NCBI RefSeq assembly: GCF_030269925.1
Contig: NC_085132.1
Span: 4,424,501-4,488,500, forward strand
Origin: Bombyx mori
Taxonomy: Eukaryota > Arthropoda > Insecta > Lepidoptera > Bombycidae
Direction: 5' to 3'
DNA length: 64,000 nucleotides
The position numbers and the translations under genes were made by a program. How positions within the stretch are numbered: position 1 is the first letter of the stretch; every line of letters starts with the position of its first letter. Of the stretch, positions 62,011 through 64,000 are shown in pieces. The notes below the pieces were generated by a model, which did no database searches, was not told where the DNA came from, and saw only the letters and a list, made by a program, of their open reading frames with translations.

Positions 62011-62242
62011 GCAATGAAATTTATAGTAGTTTATAGTTTACAATATATATTTACATAATATACTAATTTTGTTAAAAGAATTTTTACGTTTTGTTTGTTA
62101 TTTATAATTTGAATTTATGCACACACCGCGCGTAATTTGTTTCCTAAAGTGATTCTTGTTCATTTGATGGTTGTCTGAAAGAAATTGCTTTTAGCGATAA
62201 GACCACGCATTGTACTTTTTTGTATTTAATGTTTTTCGTTTT

Positions 62243-62374
62243 TTTTATTTATTTTTTATTGCCCTTTTAGGCAGACGAGCATACGGCCCACCTGATCGTG
62301 AGTGGTTACCGTCGCCCATGGACTTCAGTAATGCCAGGGGCAGAGCCAAGCCGCTGCCTTCCGCTTAATACTCT
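62243..62374 (-). mobile_element. CR1/Jockey-like LINE 3' tail
   Basis: TTTTTATTGCCCTTTTAGGC, ACGGCCCACCTGATCGTGAG and AGCCGCTGCCTTCCGCTTAA. Confidence 0.88.
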
Positions 62375-62654
62375 TCTGTAATAAAGTAAAAATTAAGTAA
62401 AAAATTTCTGTAATAAAGCATATTCTCTCTTTTTATTTTTACAACTTCATATTTTTCGAGTTCGAAATTCGTATTGCATAGACTACCGTCTAACAGCTCA
62501 CTCTTTTTGTAGTTTCAAATGTTTTTGAGACTTTTCAGAGAAACGTAGGCAAACGTTCCAACTCCATACAAATTTGAGTTAACTTTTACGCTATCGGGAA
62601 CGTTAAAAAACTCGCACTAAGCACACAGGTAATATCCATTAGGACGAAGGTGAG

Positions 62655-62705
62655 AAACAATAATGTTAATTTTAAATGCCCAGCGAAGCGGACGGGAACA
62701 GCTAG
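62655..62705 (+). mobile_element. Helitron 3' end (family of 51499-51748)
   Basis: ATGTTAATTTTAAATGCCCA, GCGAAGCGGACGGGAACAGC, CTAG at 62702-62705. A Tc1 element follows at once. Confidence 0.75.
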
Positions 62706-62709
62706 TATA

Positions 62710-64000
62710 CACGCGAGCAAAAGTTTGGAATCACTTACTTGAAATTGGTTCCGCGCGATCTTGGTTACTAAATAAATTTTTAATTATCATAAAAATTACA
62801 TAATTATAAAGGTTCAGCTGTCAACTTTAAATTGATACCAAATTCATTTAAATCGAGCCAGTAGTTAAGGAGCTATCCCGGATTAAGTGAAGGATGTAGG
62901 AAAACAAGGAAATATGGAAAAATAATGAATGAACAAAACAACAAAAATTAATAAGTAAAAGAAATTATTTAGCCTTAAAATTAAGTATCAGTACTTTGTG
63001 TTCCCTTCCCTCGCCCTAATAACTGCTCGAAGACGATTCTTCATAGACATGATCAGCTTCTGAATTGATTCTTGTGGGATACCTTCCCACTCGTAAATCA
63101 ACGCCGATTTCAGCTCATTCAGACATGAAGGAGCAGGAGTTCTGGAACGAAACTTCCTCTTCGGTTCATTCCACACGTGCTCAATGGGATTCAAGTCAGG
63201 GCTGAGCGCTGGCCAGTCCAATGTGGCGATACCGACTTCTTTGAGGTATACAGTTGTTACACGGGCAGTGTGACAACGAGCGTTATCGTGCATAAGGAGG
63301 AAGTGATCACCGATATATCCAGCATATGTAAGGACATGTTCCAGCAGAATATTGGAAATGTACCAGTCCGAAGTTAGACCGCCACCTCGTCCCCCGCCAG
63401 GCACGAAAACAAGCTCGGTTCTACCATCGAAGGAAATGCCAGCCCACATCATACAATGGCGCCCCCATAAGCCACTGTTTCAGCGAAACAGCACTGCGAA
63501 AATCGCTCCCCAGGCCGCCTGTAGACCCGACCTCTTCGGTCGCTACCGTGCAAACATATCCTGCACTCGTCGGAGAACAGGAATTGCCTCTATTGCTCAA
63601 CCTCCCAATCAAGATGGGTGCGAGCAAATTGAAGGAGTGCTTGTCGGTGAGCTACCGTGAGTTTCGAGCCTGTGGGAGGCCTTTTTGGAGTCAGATTCGC
63701 TAGCTTGAGTCGTCGACAAAGTGTCCACTCGCTGGCTGCTACCCCACGAATATCTCGGAGCTCCTGTTGGACGTCGGCACCATGTAAATGCCGATTTCGG
63801 AGAGAGATTAACACGATAAAACGGTCATCCCTCTCCGATGTGCACCGGCGCCGTCCAGATCTTGGTCTCGGGATAAAGCCACCAGTCTCCTGAAAGCGCT
63901 TGTAAGCTTTCGAAACACAGGACTGGCTTATGTGGAGCCAACGAGCGACAACCCGCTGGCTGAGCCCGTCTTGCAATAGGTCTACGATTTGTGCTGCTTC
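62710..64000 (-). mobile_element. Tc1-like transposon, cut by window end
   Basis: The terminal CACGCGAGCAAAAGTTTGGA is a typical Tc1-like TIR with TA just outside (62708-62709). It carries a decayed transposase. The other end lies beyond 64000. Confidence 0.85.
62988..64000 (-). pseudogene. Tc1-like DD34E transposase, decayed
   Basis: The N-terminal helix-turn-helix part (LSQRVVARWLHISQSCVSKA) is at 63590-63976 and continues past the window. A TAG interrupts at about 63590. The same frame continues with FSDE (first catalytic Asp). A one-base shift near 63450 moves to the frame MMWAGISFDGR. That frame holds HDNARCHTA (second Asp) and SPDLNPIEHVW (Glu); 34 residues separate them, the Tc1 spacing. 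It ends at 62988. The two lesions leave no intact protein, though all three catalytic residues remain. Confidence 0.88.

Overview
The window looks like nuclear DNA of the silkworm Bombyx mori or a very close relative. It holds about two dozen copies of a tRNA-headed SINE that matches Bm1, many lepidopteran Helitron-type elements (5' TC, 3' CTAG, A|T target), 5'-truncated Jockey/CR1-like and RTE-like LINE tails, MITEs and Tc1/mariner remnants. The background is AT-rich. Nothing bacterial or viral is present.

One host protein gene runs on the minus strand from about 36.6 kb down to 1.0 kb. It encodes an atypical soluble guanylyl cyclase of the insect Gyc88E / beta-3 type. I could assemble 15 coding exons joined by GT-AG introns with matching phases. 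They give a predicted protein of 918 residues: heme-binding H-NOX domain, H-NOX-associated PAS-like region, signalling coiled coil, class III cyclase domain, and a tail of about 320 residues spread over the last five exons. The exons are 36458-36625, 27481-27762, 25327-25532, 20882-21005, 19830-19971, 10310-10436, 9482-9686, 8725-8871, 7578-7710, 6424-6651, 5285-5677, 4458-4554, 3082-3154, 1905-2028 and 992-1299. An acceptor site 7 bases before the ATG implies a further non-coding exon upstream, which I could not locate. The four small tail exons rest on splice phase and composition rather than on remembered sequence.

Two alanine tRNA genes lie antisense inside introns 2 and 1 (AGC at 27.2 kb, CGC at 29.5 kb). 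The rest of the introns, and nearly all of 37-64 kb, is transposon-derived. From left to right: 0.4-9 kb has Bm1 copies in the short introns. 10.86-12.85 kb is a three-level nest (TIR element > Tc1/mariner-like element > Bm1). 13-26 kb has MITEs, Helitrons and LINE tails. 29.7-46 kb carries four copies of one short Helitron family. 35.9-37.0 kb has two solo-LTR-like blocks around coding exon 1. 47.8-49.9 kb is a Helitron broken by a LINE tail and by a 1503-bp TA-flanked element with about ten copies of an 11-bp motif. 50-62 kb is mixed repeats. 62.7-64.0 kb is a decayed Tc1 transposon cut by the window end.

I see no operon, CRISPR array, rRNA or clear new gene system. The most unusual items are the motif-rich TA element, the nested element with three CRE sites at 10-bp spacing, a SINE that may supply the cyclase poly(A) signal, and the SINE tail that resembles the tail of a resident LINE.
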